A stretch of 64,000 nucleotides of DNA from Chachezhania antarctica (GCF_003646465.1 NZ_QZEX01000003.1:355689-419688); one strand, 5' to 3'. Positions 17,939 through 27,324 are shown, numbered from the stretch's first letter. The notes: generated from the sequence alone by a model not told the origin. Translations and numbers: made by a program.

Positions 17939-20371
17939 TCAGGTCGGTTGATCGGAAGGGTAGCCGTCGGGATCGTCCACGACGTCCTTCTCTTTCGACG
18001 CCCTGCCCTTGTCGTCCTTTGTATCCGCGGTCTCGATCTTCTCGATCTCGCTGGTCGTGATGCCGCGCACGTGGATATCGCGCTGTGGGAAGGGGATCTC
18101 GATCTCGGCCGCGTTCAGCGCCTTGTAGATGCGGAACAGCAGGTCCGACTGCGTCATCAGCAGGTCATCGACATTGCGCAGGTAACAGCGCAGCTCGAAA
18201 TCCAGCGCACTGTCGCCCATGCCGCGGAACAGGACGACCGGCGGCGGGGTCCGCAAAAGCGTGGTCTGTTCCTTGGCGGCCTGTTCAAGGATCTCCTTCA
18301 CCTTGTCCAGATCGCTGCCATAGGCGACGCCTATCGGGATGATCAGGCGGCCATGGCGCGACGACAGGGTCATGTTCTTGACCACGCCACCGATCAGGTC
18401 CTGGTTGGGCACGATCACGTCATGCTTGTCGAAGGTGCTGATCTGCGTCGACCGCACGGCGATCTTCTTCACCGTGCCGGAGTATCCCGACACCTCGATC
18501 CAGTCGCCTTCGGCAATCGGGCGTTCGATCAGCAGGATGATCCCCGACACGAAGTTCGACACGATGGTCTGCATTCCGAAGCCGATCCCCAGCGACAGGG
18601 CGCCGGCGACGACGGCCAGGCTGGACAGGCTGAGCCCCGCCGCGGAAAACGCGACGAGTGCCGAGATGGTCAGCCCCACGTAGCCCACCCCGGTGACAAG
18701 CGCGTTGCGCGCGCCCGCATCCATCTTCGTGTTCGGCAGCACCGTGTCGCGCAGGCTGCGCTGCAACCAGCGGGTGGCGATGGTCCCCAGCGCAAAGGCC
18801 ACCAGAAGCGAGACGACGACGCCAATCGAGATCCGGACATCGCCCACCTCGATCCCCACGGTCACAAGCCGCCACGCTTCGGCGACATCGTTGACCTGCG
18901 CCCCCCAGACGATGGCCAGAAGCGGCAGCATCGCAAGGCACAGCAGCGTGCCGATGGTAAACGGCAGCAGGGGGAGCGACAGGCCTTCGTCGTGCCGGCC
19001 CCGGCGCATGATGGCCCGGATGCTTCCCAGCAGCAGCGCGAACAGGAACAGCCCCACCCCGGCCATCGCCGCCGTCAGCGTCGCCGCGTCCGAGATATGG
19101 CGCGCCAGCGGGACGTAACCGATCAGGACCAGCACCGCCGAAACGGCCCCGGCAACCCGCAGCATGTAGGGCACGACCGTGTTCAGGCCCCGGCCCTGCG
19201 CGTGCGATCCGATCTCGGACTCGTCGTCCTGTGCCGGCGCGTCCTCGGGTTCGGGCTTCACGCTGAGCACCGCCGCCAGCCGCCACATCACCAGCGCCGC
19301 AAGGATGACGACCGGCGCCGCCATGACCGAGATCGTCTCCTCGTCCCGGACAAGCCCGTTCGACAGTGCCTCCACCATGACCGAGGCCGCCTGGACGAGG
19401 CCAAGCGCCTGGCACAGCCGCAGCCCGCGCCGGGCGCGGTCGTCGGGCATATCGACAAGCCGGCGGCTGGGCGAATCCGGGGAAAACACCGTGTGCCCAA
19501 GCCAGTGCGCCAGAACCAGTACGACGATGGCGAAGAACACGTAACGCCCGGAGAAATCGACGATCCGCGACTGGATCCCGAGGTTGGGCACGATCAGCGC
19601 AAGAAGCACCGCACCCGCCAACGGGATGACAAGGCTGGTGAGGCTGGACAGCATCGCCCACAGGTAACGATGCGCCCGTGTCGCCCGTTCGAACCGGCGG
19701 TCGAAATACCGCGCGCCGATGGGGCGGGCCACGACGATCAGCACCATGCCGGCCACCAACAGCGCCACCACCGTCGCGATGACCTGGTACGGGTTCTCGC
19801 GGAATTGCCTGCTCTGGAGACTGCGGCCTGCCGATTCCCGCAACTCCCGCCCCATGCCCGACAGCTCGTGCCGCGCCGTGGCCAGCGTGCCGGGCGACAG
19901 GACGCTGGGATACCGGTCGATCAGCTGGCTGGCCGCCTTCCGCCGGATCATGTCATCCAGTTCGTCCAGCAGCAGCTCGGTCTCGTTCAGCTGCCCGCGG
20001 GCCTGACGGATCGGGTGCATGACCTCGGCCAGCCGTTCTTCCAGCTCGGCCCGGCTCGCGGCGATATCGGCCGGTTCTGTCTCGTCCTCGCCCGGAGGCG
20101 GGCCAAGAGCATCGATCTGCGCCTGAAGCGCCCGGCCGCGTACATTGCCGCCGGACACGATCGCCGTCAGCTCCTCGCGCCGCTCTTCCAGATCCGACCG
20201 CAGGACGGACAGGGCGGCCACCGAGGCCGCGCCGCTTTCGATGGCGTCCTCGGCCCGCTGGACCAACCTCGCCCCGGGATCGTCCTCCTCCTGTGCCGCC
20301 AGTCCGAAGGGGGCCAGCGTGAGCAGCAGGGTCAGGAAGACGTGCAGGGCAAAACGGGTCAATGAATGCAT
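17939..20371 (-). CDS. DUF3772-type mechanosensitive ion channel (MscS family)
   Basis: An 810-residue MscS-superfamily protein. I chose ATG 20371, which gives MHSLTRFALHVFLTLLLTLAPFGLAAQ, a clean signal peptide; ATG 20395 is an alternative. The periplasmic N-terminal domain (residues about 30-220, coiled and charged) fits DUF3772. It is followed by about 11 membrane helices. The MscS pore and beta domain lie near residues 600-710, with LSLGIGFGMQTIVSNFVSGI, then GDWIEVSGYSGTVKKIAVRS and FDKHDVIVPNQDLI. The C-terminal cytoplasmic tail is acidic and lysine-rich. Its role is release of solutes on osmotic downshock. It is transcribed convergently with coxM and divergently from the AI-2E family gene. 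Confidence 0.9.
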   Translation of the reverse strand: MHSLTRFALHVFLTLLLTLAPFGLAAQEEDDPGARLVQRAEDAIESGAASVAALSVLRSDLEERREELTAIVSGGNVRGRALQAQIDALGPPPGEDETEPADIAASRAELEERLAEVMHPIRQARGQLNETELLLDELDDMIRRKAASQLIDRYPSVLSPGTLATARHELSGMGRELRESAGRSLQSRQFRENPYQVIATVVALLVAGMVLIVVARPIGARYFDRRFERATRAHRYLWAMLSSLTSLVIPLAGAVLLALIVPNLGIQSRIVDFSGRYVFFAIVVLVLAHWLGHTVFSPDSPSRRLVDMPDDRARRGLRLCQALGLVQAASVMVEALSNGLVRDEETISVMAAPVVILAALVMWRLAAVLSVKPEPEDAPAQDDESEIGSHAQGRGLNTVVPYMLRVAGAVSAVLVLIGYVPLARHISDAATLTAAMAGVGLFLFALLLGSIRAIMRRGRHDEGLSLPLLPFTIGTLLCLAMLPLLAIVWGAQVNDVAEAWRLVTVGIEVGDVRISIGVVVSLLVAFALGTIATRWLQRSLRDTVLPNTKMDAGARNALVTGVGYVGLTISALVAFSAAGLSLSSLAVVAGALSLGIGFGMQTIVSNFVSGIILLIERPIAEGDWIEVSGYSGTVKKIAVRSTQISTFDKHDVIVPNQDLIGGVVKNMTLSSRHGRLIIPIGVAYGSDLDKVKEILEQAAKEQTTLLRTPPPVVLFRGMGDSALDFELRCYLRNVDDLLMTQSDLLFRIYKALNAAEIEIPFPQRDIHVRGITTSEIEKIETADTKDDKGRASKEKDVVDDPDGYPSDQPT

Positions 20372-20597
20372 CCAGGTCAGTGTCTGTGCCCGCATGAGAC
20401 CCGCAGCACACCGCTCTGGCAAGGGCTTTGCGTGGATGTCGTGCGCGCCATGTGTCCCGGTGACCGGCGCGGCCGTTCGCGATACAAATGTCACGTCGGC
20501 GGGGAATAGCGTTGCGGGCCGTCCGCCCGTCATTTCCGCCACCGGCCACGTACGCGACCATGCCGACACCACCCCAGACCTCAGCCGGGCCTTAGTC

Positions 20598-21647
20598 TTG
20601 AACACTCTCCTCGTCGTCTTCCTGTCCCTTGCCAGCACGATCCTCGTGGGGTTCCTCCTCGTGGTCGGAAAGGCCGTCATCCTGCCCGTGCTGATCGCGG
20701 CCATCGCCGTCTACGTGCTGCACGCCTGCGTCGACTGGGGGCGGACCCTGCCCGGCCTCCGACGCCTGCCGCGCTGGGTGCTGAGCATCACGGCGCTGAC
20801 GATCTTCATCGCCGCCATCTCGCTTCTGGGCCTCGTCGTGATGATCACGCTGGAAGAGATGGTCGACCGCTCCCCCACCTACCAGGCGACGCTCGAAACA
20901 CTGGTCGCAGACATGGCAAAGCGGTTCGGCGTGGAAGGCGACCCCGACTGGCAGGACATCCGCGAAGTCACGGTGGGCCGCATCAACCTGCCGTCGCTGT
21001 TGACCGGTCTCTTCAGCTCGCTCACCAGTTTCGGCGCGGTGCTGTTCCTGATCATCTTCTATTCCGGCTTCCTGATGGGCGAACTGGCGCAATTGCCGGA
21101 AAAGATCCGGCACGCCTTCGACAAGGGCCAGGATTCGAACCGCATCCTGGCCATCGCCAGCGACATCAACAGCAATATCGGCGATTACCTCGCCGTGAAG
21201 ACCGCAATCAACGTCCTGCTGGGCACCGTGTCCTTCGTTATCCTGTGGGGCTTCGGCGTCGATTTCGCGCTGTTCTGGGCGGTGATGATCGGGCTGTTCA
21301 ACTACATCCCCTACCTTGGGTCGTGGCTGGGGGTCGCGTTCCCGGTCATCCTGTCGGTCGCGCAATACGGCAACCTGTGGCTGACGCTGATGCTGACCGT
21401 CGCGCTGACCATCGTGCAGCTGATCATCGGCAGCGTGCTGGAGCCGCGCTGGATCGGGCGTCAGCTTAACCTGTCACCCTTCGTCGTGATGTTCGCGCTG
21501 GCGCTGTGGACATCGCTCTGGGGCCTGCCCGGCGCGATCCTTGCCGTGCCGCTGACAAGCGCGCTGGCGATCATCTTCAACGCCTTCCCCGCTACGCACC
21601 CGATCACGGTCCTTCTGTCCAACGCGCCGGCCAGAGCGGAAAGTTAA
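20598..21647 (+). CDS. AI-2E family transporter / PerM-like membrane protein
   Basis: A polytopic membrane protein of the AI-2E/PerM family, with about 8 helices and a soluble insert around residues 95-160. The C-terminal family block (FNYIPYLGSWLGVAFPVI, GSVLEPRWIGRQLNLSPFVV, LWGLPGAILAVPLTSALAII) is well conserved. The start is uncertain. TTG 20598 gives 349 residues, the usual family length, and the codons upstream of it lose the high GC3 of the gene. ATG 20436 is the alternative and adds 54 unconserved residues. Members export small molecules or ions, and a role in autoinducer-2 export was proposed for some. Its TAA stop shares the TTAA tetranucleotide with the stop of the convergent hyuB gene. 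Confidence 0.85.
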   Translation: MNTLLVVFLSLASTILVGFLLVVGKAVILPVLIAAIAVYVLHACVDWGRTLPGLRRLPRWVLSITALTIFIAAISLLGLVVMITLEEMVDRSPTYQATLETLVADMAKRFGVEGDPDWQDIREVTVGRINLPSLLTGLFSSLTSFGAVLFLIIFYSGFLMGELAQLPEKIRHAFDKGQDSNRILAIASDINSNIGDYLAVKTAINVLLGTVSFVILWGFGVDFALFWAVMIGLFNYIPYLGSWLGVAFPVILSVAQYGNLWLTLMLTVALTIVQLIIGSVLEPRWIGRQLNLSPFVVMFALALWTSLWGLPGAILAVPLTSALAIIFNAFPATHPITVLLSNAPARAES

Positions 21648-23329
21648 GGGCGCTCCACACCAAAGAGCCGCCGGGCCTCCTCCGCCGAATACCGGCCCAG
21701 CCGCACGTCCTCCGCCACCAGTTCCGGATCGCGATCCTCGACGGGCCCATAGCCACCGCCCCCCGGCGTGCGCACGCGAACCCGGTCGCCGGCCGTCAAG
21801 GCGATATCCTGCGCCTTCGACAGATGCTCGGGCACGAACCTTTCACCGCCGCGCGTCACCTCCACCCGGTTCACGCCACCATCGGCGCCGCCAAGCGCGC
21901 CCTGCGGGCCGAAGCGGCCGTGGTCCATGACGAAACTCGCCCGCGCGGTGCCGCGCAGCAGCTCGACCTCGTAATCCAGCCCGAACCCGCCCCGGTACTG
22001 GCCCGCGCCGCCCGATCCTTCGTGCAAGGCATAGCGGTGATAGAGCACCGGGAACTGCTGCTCCATGATCTCGACCGGCGGCGATTTCGAAATCCCGATG
22101 GTCGAACACCCGTTGGAGATCCCGTCGCCCCCGGCATAGCCGCCGTACCCGCCGCCCGAGATCTGGTACATGACATAGCTACGCCCCTCTTCCGGCACCT
22201 CGCCGCCCAGGGCGAAGTTGCCCGACGTCCCGGCCGGCGCGGCGGTGACAAGATCGGGCAGGGCGCCCACCAGTGCTGCGAATACCGCCTCGGCAATCCG
22301 CTGGCTTACCTCGGCGGCACAGCCCGACACGGGCCGCGGATAACGCGCATCAAGGAACGTGCCCTCGGGCCTGTGAATGGTCAGCGGCTCGAACGCGCCG
22401 GCGCTGATCGGCACGTCCGGAAAGATATGCCGCATCGCGAGGTAGACGGAGGATTGCGTCGTGGCCCAGACCGAATTCATCGGCCCCGCACATGGAAGGG
22501 AGGAGCCCGTGAAATCGAAGGTCAGCCCGTCGCCATCGGCGATCACCTTCAACCGGATCTCCAGCGGCTCGTTCACAACCCCGTCGCTGTCGACATAAGC
22601 GACCGATTCATATGAACCGACGGTTATCGCCGCGATACTCGCCCGCATCTGCTGCGCGGCGCGGGTGCGCAATTCGCCGATCGCCTCTTCCACCACGTCG
22701 TCGCCATAGCGGTCCAGCAGCCGCGTCAACCGCGCCTCGCCCACGTAAAGCGCCGCCGCCTGCGCCTTCACATCGCCGATCCTCTGATCGGCCACGCGGA
22801 TGTTGGAACAGATGATGGCATAGATCTCCGCATCCATCTCCCCTTCCTTGAACAGGCGCACAGGCGGCAACCGCAGACCCTCCTGTTCGACGGCGGTGGC
22901 CGAGGCCGAAAACCCGCCCGGCACTGCCCCGCCCGTATCCGGCCAGTGCCCGGTATTCGACAGCCAGCAGAAGATCTCGCCATTGCGCCAGACCGGCATG
23001 GCAAAGCGCACATCCATCAGATGCGTGCCGCCCAGGTAGGGATCGTTGACGATGTAGATGTCCCCGGGCTTCGGCGCCGCGGCCTTCCCGTCGCGGATCA
23101 TCTCGATCAAGGTCCGCGTGGAAAACTGCATCGTGCCCACGAATACCGGCAACCCCATCGACCCTTGGGCGATCAGGCTGCCATCGGCCGCCGAATAGAT
23201 CCCGTCGGACCGGTCGTTCGCCTCCGCAATCACCGGCGAAAACGCCGCGCGCGAGAAGCTCAGATCCATCTCGTCGCAAACCTGCTGGAGCCCCGACTGG
23301 ATGACGGTCAGAGTGATCGGATCGATCAT
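21644..23329 (-). CDS. hyuB: Hydantoinase B / oxoprolinase beta-type subunit
   Basis: A 561-residue HyuB-family protein with the diagnostic start DPITLTVIQSGLQQVCDEMD and the IYIVNDPYLGGTHLMD block. It also has FTGSS, the MNSVWATTQSSVYLA segment and the C-terminal RVRTPGGGGYGP. With HyuA it forms an ATP-dependent amidohydrolase for five-membered cyclic amides such as hydantoins, 5-oxoproline or related lactams. It follows hyuA in the same operon, with a 124-nt gap that contains a conserved hairpin element. The adjacent importer (25989-30691) probably delivers the substrate. The exact substrate cannot be read from the sequence. Confidence 0.92.
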   Translation of the reverse strand: MIDPITLTVIQSGLQQVCDEMDLSFSRAAFSPVIAEANDRSDGIYSAADGSLIAQGSMGLPVFVGTMQFSTRTLIEMIRDGKAAAPKPGDIYIVNDPYLGGTHLMDVRFAMPVWRNGEIFCWLSNTGHWPDTGGAVPGGFSASATAVEQEGLRLPPVRLFKEGEMDAEIYAIICSNIRVADQRIGDVKAQAAALYVGEARLTRLLDRYGDDVVEEAIGELRTRAAQQMRASIAAITVGSYESVAYVDSDGVVNEPLEIRLKVIADGDGLTFDFTGSSLPCAGPMNSVWATTQSSVYLAMRHIFPDVPISAGAFEPLTIHRPEGTFLDARYPRPVSGCAAEVSQRIAEAVFAALVGALPDLVTAAPAGTSGNFALGGEVPEEGRSYVMYQISGGGYGGYAGGDGISNGCSTIGISKSPPVEIMEQQFPVLYHRYALHEGSGGAGQYRGGFGLDYEVELLRGTARASFVMDHGRFGPQGALGGADGGVNRVEVTRGGERFVPEHLSKAQDIALTAGDRVRVRTPGGGGYGPVEDRDPELVAEDVRLGRYSAEEARRLFGVERP

Positions 23330-23375
23330 GCGCGCGCTCCCTTACGAAACAACAGGTCGGAAGCGAACCCCGCCC

Positions 23376-23427
23376 TTTCTTCTTTCCGAAAATACTCCGC
23401 GGGGGTGCGGGGGCGCGAAGCCCCCGC
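23376..23427 (-). repeat. Rhodobacterales-type intergenic element with GC hairpin
   Basis: Between hyuA and hyuB the minus strand reads a stem GCGGGGGC, loop TTCGC, stem GCCCCCGC (23407-23427). It is followed by ACCCCCGCGGAGTATTTTCG and GAAAGAAGAAAGG. The block hairpin + CCCCG + GAGTATTT + AAGAAGAAA is a familiar intergenic sequence in Rhodobacteraceae genomes (from memory; not checked here). It lacks a U-run directly after the stem and lies inside an operon, so it could act as an mRNA stabiliser, a partial attenuator, or a mobile intergenic repeat. Confidence 0.6.
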
Positions 23428-23453
23428 TGCAACGGCAGAACCAGCCCGACAGA

Positions 23454-25514
23454 TCATGACCGTTCCCCCAGCGTGACAATCAGGTTCCCGTCGGCGTCCT
23501 GCCGGGCCGTATCCCCCGGCTCCATCACCAGCGTGCAATCCATCTGCTCGACAATCGCCGGCCCTTCCAACACGGCGTCACCGGGCAAGTGATCCCGCCA
23601 ATAGACCGGCGTTTCAACCCAGCCATCGAAATAGACCGGCCGCGTACCGCTCTGCGCCTCGGCCAGCGACGCCTTGCGTTCCGACGCATCGAGCAGCTGC
23701 GACAGATCCACCTCGGGCCGTCGCCCGATGACCGAGGTGTTCACGTTCACCAGCGCCGGGCGGATCTCCGGCAGCTTCACTTGGAAACGCCTGAAATAGG
23801 CGTCTTCGAACAGCGACCGCAGATCCTCGCGCGTGGGCAAACCGTCCGGCAGTGGCACCCGCAGCAGATGGGTCTGCCCGATGAACTGCATGTCGACCGA
23901 TGTCGCCGTGCGCAGCTCGGCAATCTCCACGTGCTCCCGGTCGATAGCGGCGCGGCCGTCCTCGGCCTGGCGGGCGAAGGCGGCGTGGACCTCGTCCATG
24001 TCGCACAGATCCAGCGGTCGGTTGATCGTCTGCACGAAATCGTGGCGCAGATCGGCCACGATACAGCCAAGCGCATTCGTGATCCCCGGCCGCGCAGGCA
24101 CCAGCACCCGTGGCACGCCCAACTCCCGCGCGATGGCGCAGGCATGCAAGGGCCCGGCCCCGCCGAAGGCAAACAGCGCGAAATCGCGGGGGTCCTCTCC
24201 CAGAGAGATCGAGACCATCCGCACCGCATCCGCCATTTTCGCCGTGGCGATCCGCAGCACCGCCGCCGCGGCCTCGGTCGCGTCAAGGCCAAGGGGCGCC
24301 GCGATCTTCTCGGCAAACGCCTTTCGGATCGTGTCGAGCAGCACGCCCCCGGCCCCGGTGTTCAGCCGGTCCGGGTTCATCCGGCCCAGCAGCATGTTGG
24401 CGTCGGAAATCGTGGGCTCTGTCCCGCCCTTGCCATAGCAGATCGGCCCGGGGGTGGAGCCCGCACTTTCCGGCCCCACCTGCAACAGCCCCGCCGCGTT
24501 GACCCGCGCGATGGAGCCGCCGCCCGCCCCAACCGTGCGCACGTCCACCATGGGGACGTGGATCGGCATGGCATACTCGATCTCGATCTCGTGGCTGACG
24601 GCGGGGTCCGCGCCGCGGATCATCGCAACATCGGTCGAGGTCCCGCCCATGTCATAGGTCAGCAGGTCCGGTATCCCCGCCCGCCGCCCGGTATAGGCCG
24701 CGGCCATCACGCCGGAGGCGGGGCCGGACATCACGGTCTTCGCCGCTTCTTCAGCCACGATCCGGGCCGAGACCATGCCGCCATTGCCGTTCATCACCAG
24801 CAGGTCACGCGCATAGCCACGCTCCGACAGACGATCGGCCAGCCGTTCGACATAGCGGCGCAGCAAGGGCTGGACCGAAGCATTGACGGCCGCGGTCACC
24901 CCGCGTTCGTATTCCCGGCTTTCCGACAGCAGGGCATGGCCAAGGGTGATGTTGCCGTTGGGCCATTCCTCCCGCGCGATCTCGCCCGCGCGCCGTTCGT
25001 GGGCCGGGTTGGCGTAGGCGTGCAGGAAGTGGATCACCAGCGCTTCGCAGTCTTCGGCCACAAGCCGACGCAGGGCGATCCGCAGTGCGTCCTCGTCCAG
25101 AGGCAGGTGTTCCGCACCGCTGGCCAGCATCCGTTCCGGCACTTCCAGCCGCAGATCGCGCGGGATCAGCGGGCGGAACTGACCCTTCATGCCGTAGGCC
25201 TGCGGGCGGGTGCGGCGGCCAAGCTCCAGCACATCGCGGAACCCTTGGGTCGTGATCAGCCCGGTCTTGCACAGCCGGCGTTCCAGCACGGCGTTCGTCG
25301 TCGTCGTCGTTCCGTGCACGATCAGGTCGAGCGCGGCCGCATCGACCTCCGCCGCGTCCAGTGCCGCCAGCACCCCGTGCGCCTGGTTGTCGAGCGTCGT
25401 GGCCACCTTGGCCAAGCGCACGCGCCCGGCGCGGCTGTCATAATGGATCAGGTCGGTGAACGTCCCGCCCACGTCGATCCCCGCGAAGCTGCCCGTCAGG
25501 TCCCGGTCCGTCAT
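23454..25514 (-). CDS. hyuA: Hydantoinase A / oxoprolinase alpha-type subunit
   Basis: A 686-residue HyuA-family ATPase subunit. The phosphate-binding motif GIDVGGTFTD (residues about 12-21) and the VHGTTTTTNAVLER block open the Hydant_A_N domain. The central part has MSGPASGVMAAAYTGRR, LTYDMGGTSTDVAMI and TVGAGGGSIARVN, all typical ASKHA-fold features. The C-terminal third covers FGGAGPLHACAIARELG. It activates the cyclic amide by phosphoryl transfer, and HyuB completes the ring opening. The gene is first in the hyuAB operon and faces the importer operon across a 474-nt region holding a palindromic operator 80 nt upstream of the hyuA start, which suggests shared control. Confidence 0.93.
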   Translation of the reverse strand: MTDRDLTGSFAGIDVGGTFTDLIHYDSRAGRVRLAKVATTLDNQAHGVLAALDAAEVDAAALDLIVHGTTTTTNAVLERRLCKTGLITTQGFRDVLELGRRTRPQAYGMKGQFRPLIPRDLRLEVPERMLASGAEHLPLDEDALRIALRRLVAEDCEALVIHFLHAYANPAHERRAGEIAREEWPNGNITLGHALLSESREYERGVTAAVNASVQPLLRRYVERLADRLSERGYARDLLVMNGNGGMVSARIVAEEAAKTVMSGPASGVMAAAYTGRRAGIPDLLTYDMGGTSTDVAMIRGADPAVSHEIEIEYAMPIHVPMVDVRTVGAGGGSIARVNAAGLLQVGPESAGSTPGPICYGKGGTEPTISDANMLLGRMNPDRLNTGAGGVLLDTIRKAFAEKIAAPLGLDATEAAAAVLRIATAKMADAVRMVSISLGEDPRDFALFAFGGAGPLHACAIARELGVPRVLVPARPGITNALGCIVADLRHDFVQTINRPLDLCDMDEVHAAFARQAEDGRAAIDREHVEIAELRTATSVDMQFIGQTHLLRVPLPDGLPTREDLRSLFEDAYFRRFQVKLPEIRPALVNVNTSVIGRRPEVDLSQLLDASERKASLAEAQSGTRPVYFDGWVETPVYWRDHLPGDAVLEGPAIVEQMDCTLVMEPGDTARQDADGNLIVTLGERS

Positions 25515-25988
25515 GCCGGTCGGCGCCAGTGAAAGGTGAGGATGGATCGTGAAGTCATCTTGGTTCCTCGGGCAAGCGGATGGGCGGCTACTTCATTTGT
25601 ATGCAAATGATGTGACCTGACCATAGGAATCCGCCGCAGCCGTTGTCAATCGTCATGCAAACCCTGCCCTCGCGGCGCCTGTCCGCCGTGCTTCACCCTG
25701 CGGCCCCATGACGGTTAACTTGCCTTACGCATGCATCTCGATTGGGCTAGAATTGAATCGATTGCCACTGAATTGAGCGCGCGATCCGGAGCGGCATATA
25801 CAGAAGTCCACGATCCATCCTTTGGATCCGGACAAGCGAACTTCGCGAAGAAATATCTTGCCAAGGCGCGAAACTCGCTTGCATGCTAACAAACATTGGC
25901 AAGGAAATTGCTGGACCGGCATCCTATCGTTGCCCACGATTGCGGCCCGTCGGTCATAAATAAGAAACCGAAACAGGGAAGCGTCAGA
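25515..25988. other. Divergent regulatory region between hyuAB and the liv-type importer
   Basis: A 474-base AT-richer region with no gene. It holds the palindrome at 25594-25609 near hyuA. It also holds a second perfect inverted repeat, GATCCA-tcctt-TGGATC (25812-25828), closer to the importer. A Shine-Dalgarno (AGGGAAG) precedes the ATG at 25989. I could not assign -35/-10 boxes confidently on either strand. No regulator gene for this region lies beside it. Confidence 0.55.
25594..25609. promoter_or_regulatory. Palindromic operator, GntR/FadR-like TTGTATGCAA core
   Basis: The sequence CATTTGTATGCAAATG has perfect six-base arms (CATTTG/CAAATG) around TATG. The core TTGTATGCAA is close to the TTGTATACAA type bound by FadR-subfamily GntR regulators. 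It lies 80 nt upstream of the hyuA start, a plausible position overlapping or following the hyuA promoter. The assignment to GntR is inference; the palindrome itself is directly visible. Confidence 0.55.
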
Positions 25989-27275
25989 ATGAAGAAATCA
26001 GCCTTACTACTGCCATCGCGCCGGTCCGTTCTGGCGGGTATGGGCGGCGCTGCCGCATTGCTTGCAGCCCCCGGACTTGTCGGTCGCGCGCGCGCGCAAT
26101 CGGGCGATGTCATCCGCCTGGGCGCGCCGTTCCACCGCACCGGCATCGGCGCATCCTATGGCCGCTGGTACGAACAGACGGCCAAGGCCGCCACGGCCCT
26201 GATCAACGAACAGGGCGGCATCAACGGCATGCAGGTCGAGCTTGTCATCGAAGATGACGGCACCGACCCCAAGCGCAGCGTCGAGGTGATGGAGAAGTTC
26301 TCGGCCGAACATAACGTCGATGCGGTGTTCGGAACGCTGTTCTCCCACGTCGTCGCGGCCACGGCCCCCCGCGCGGGCGAGCTGAAGATGCCCTATTTCA
26401 TCTGCTCGGAATCCCATGCGCTGGCGTCGGGCGCGTTCAACCGCTATGTCTTCCAGCCCTCGATCACCGATGTGAAAAGCCAGGTGATCTCGATGGCGCC
26501 GTGGATTTCCGACAATCTGGGCAAGAAGGTCACGCTGATCTATCCCGATTACGCGTTCGGCTACGATCACCGCGACAACTTCACCGCCGCGATCGAGGCA
26601 CAGGGCGGCGAAGTGGTGGCCGATATCGCCATCCCGCCGACCGAGACATCCTTCACCCGCTATTTCCCCAAGATCCCGTTCAGCACCGAGGTGATCTATC
26701 ACGTCATGGTGGGCCCCGGCGTGCTGACCTTCGTGAAGGAACTCGGCGAACATCTGGGCTCGCAGGGGCCGGAACTCTTCGGCTTCATCGACAGCCTCGA
26801 AGCGGTGCAGCTGGACATCCCGCAACTGTCCTTCCTCGAAGGCTCGCATTTCTGGGAGGGCAACCCGCGTTACGCGCAGGCCGACCAGACCGATTTCGAC
26901 GCGTTCTACCGTGAAAAGGTCGGCGTGGATGAAAACGGCGCGGCGATGGGCGATCCCAAGAACGTGTCGACCTATGCGCACATGTTCTCGGTCTGGGAAA
27001 CGCTCTACGCCATGAAGGCGGCGATGGAGATGGCCGACTACAAGGGCCCCGACCAGAAGGTCGCGATGCTGGAGGCGATGGAATCGATCCAGGGCTTCGA
27101 CGCGAGCAATGCGTTCCCGCAGGGGCAGAAGGTGTTCAACGGCAAGACGCACCAGTCGTTCGGGCACCAGTACATCTCGAAGGTCGTGGACGGAAAGCTG
27201 GAGGTGCAGCACACCACCTCGATCGAGGACACATTCTATCCGGACGAGACCGACTACACGAAAATGTCGTTCTGA
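25989..27275 (+). CDS. Branched-chain amino acid/amide-type ABC substrate-binding protein
   Basis: A 428-residue periplasmic binding protein of the Peripla_BP_6 (LivK/UrtA/AmiC-like) type. The N-terminus carries a twin-arginine-like signal, SRRSVLAGMGGAAALLAAPG, ending near RARAQ. The mature part begins GDVIRLGAPFHRTGIGASYG, and INGMQVELVIEDDGTDPKRSVEVM is the usual second block. The signature TLFSHVVAATAPRAGELKMP and the hinge around TLIYPDYAFGYDHRDNF are visible. It binds the ligand for the HMGF components that follow. The divergent hyuAB operon suggests a cyclic amide, ureide or derived amino acid as ligand. A strong hairpin follows the gene. Confidence 0.9.
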   Translation: MKKSALLLPSRRSVLAGMGGAAALLAAPGLVGRARAQSGDVIRLGAPFHRTGIGASYGRWYEQTAKAATALINEQGGINGMQVELVIEDDGTDPKRSVEVMEKFSAEHNVDAVFGTLFSHVVAATAPRAGELKMPYFICSESHALASGAFNRYVFQPSITDVKSQVISMAPWISDNLGKKVTLIYPDYAFGYDHRDNFTAAIEAQGGEVVADIAIPPTETSFTRYFPKIPFSTEVIYHVMVGPGVLTFVKELGEHLGSQGPELFGFIDSLEAVQLDIPQLSFLEGSHFWEGNPRYAQADQTDFDAFYREKVGVDENGAAMGDPKNVSTYAHMFSVWETLYAMKAAMEMADYKGPDQKVAMLEAMESIQGFDASNAFPQGQKVFNGKTHQSFGHQYISKVVDGKLEVQHTTSIEDTFYPDETDYTKMSF

Positions 27276-27289
27276 TCGCGGATGCGACA

Positions 27290-27324
27290 GGCGTTCCGGC
27301 AGCAGATCCCTGCGCCGGAACGCC
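27290..27324 (+). other. Intercistronic hairpin after the binding-protein gene
   Basis: A perfect eleven-base inverted repeat, GGCGTTCCGGC and GCCGGAACGCC, surrounds a 13-base loop 14 nt after the binding-protein stop. It has no T-run. It would protect the upstream message or partly attenuate transcription, giving more binding protein than permease, as is common in ABC importer operons. Confidence 0.75.
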
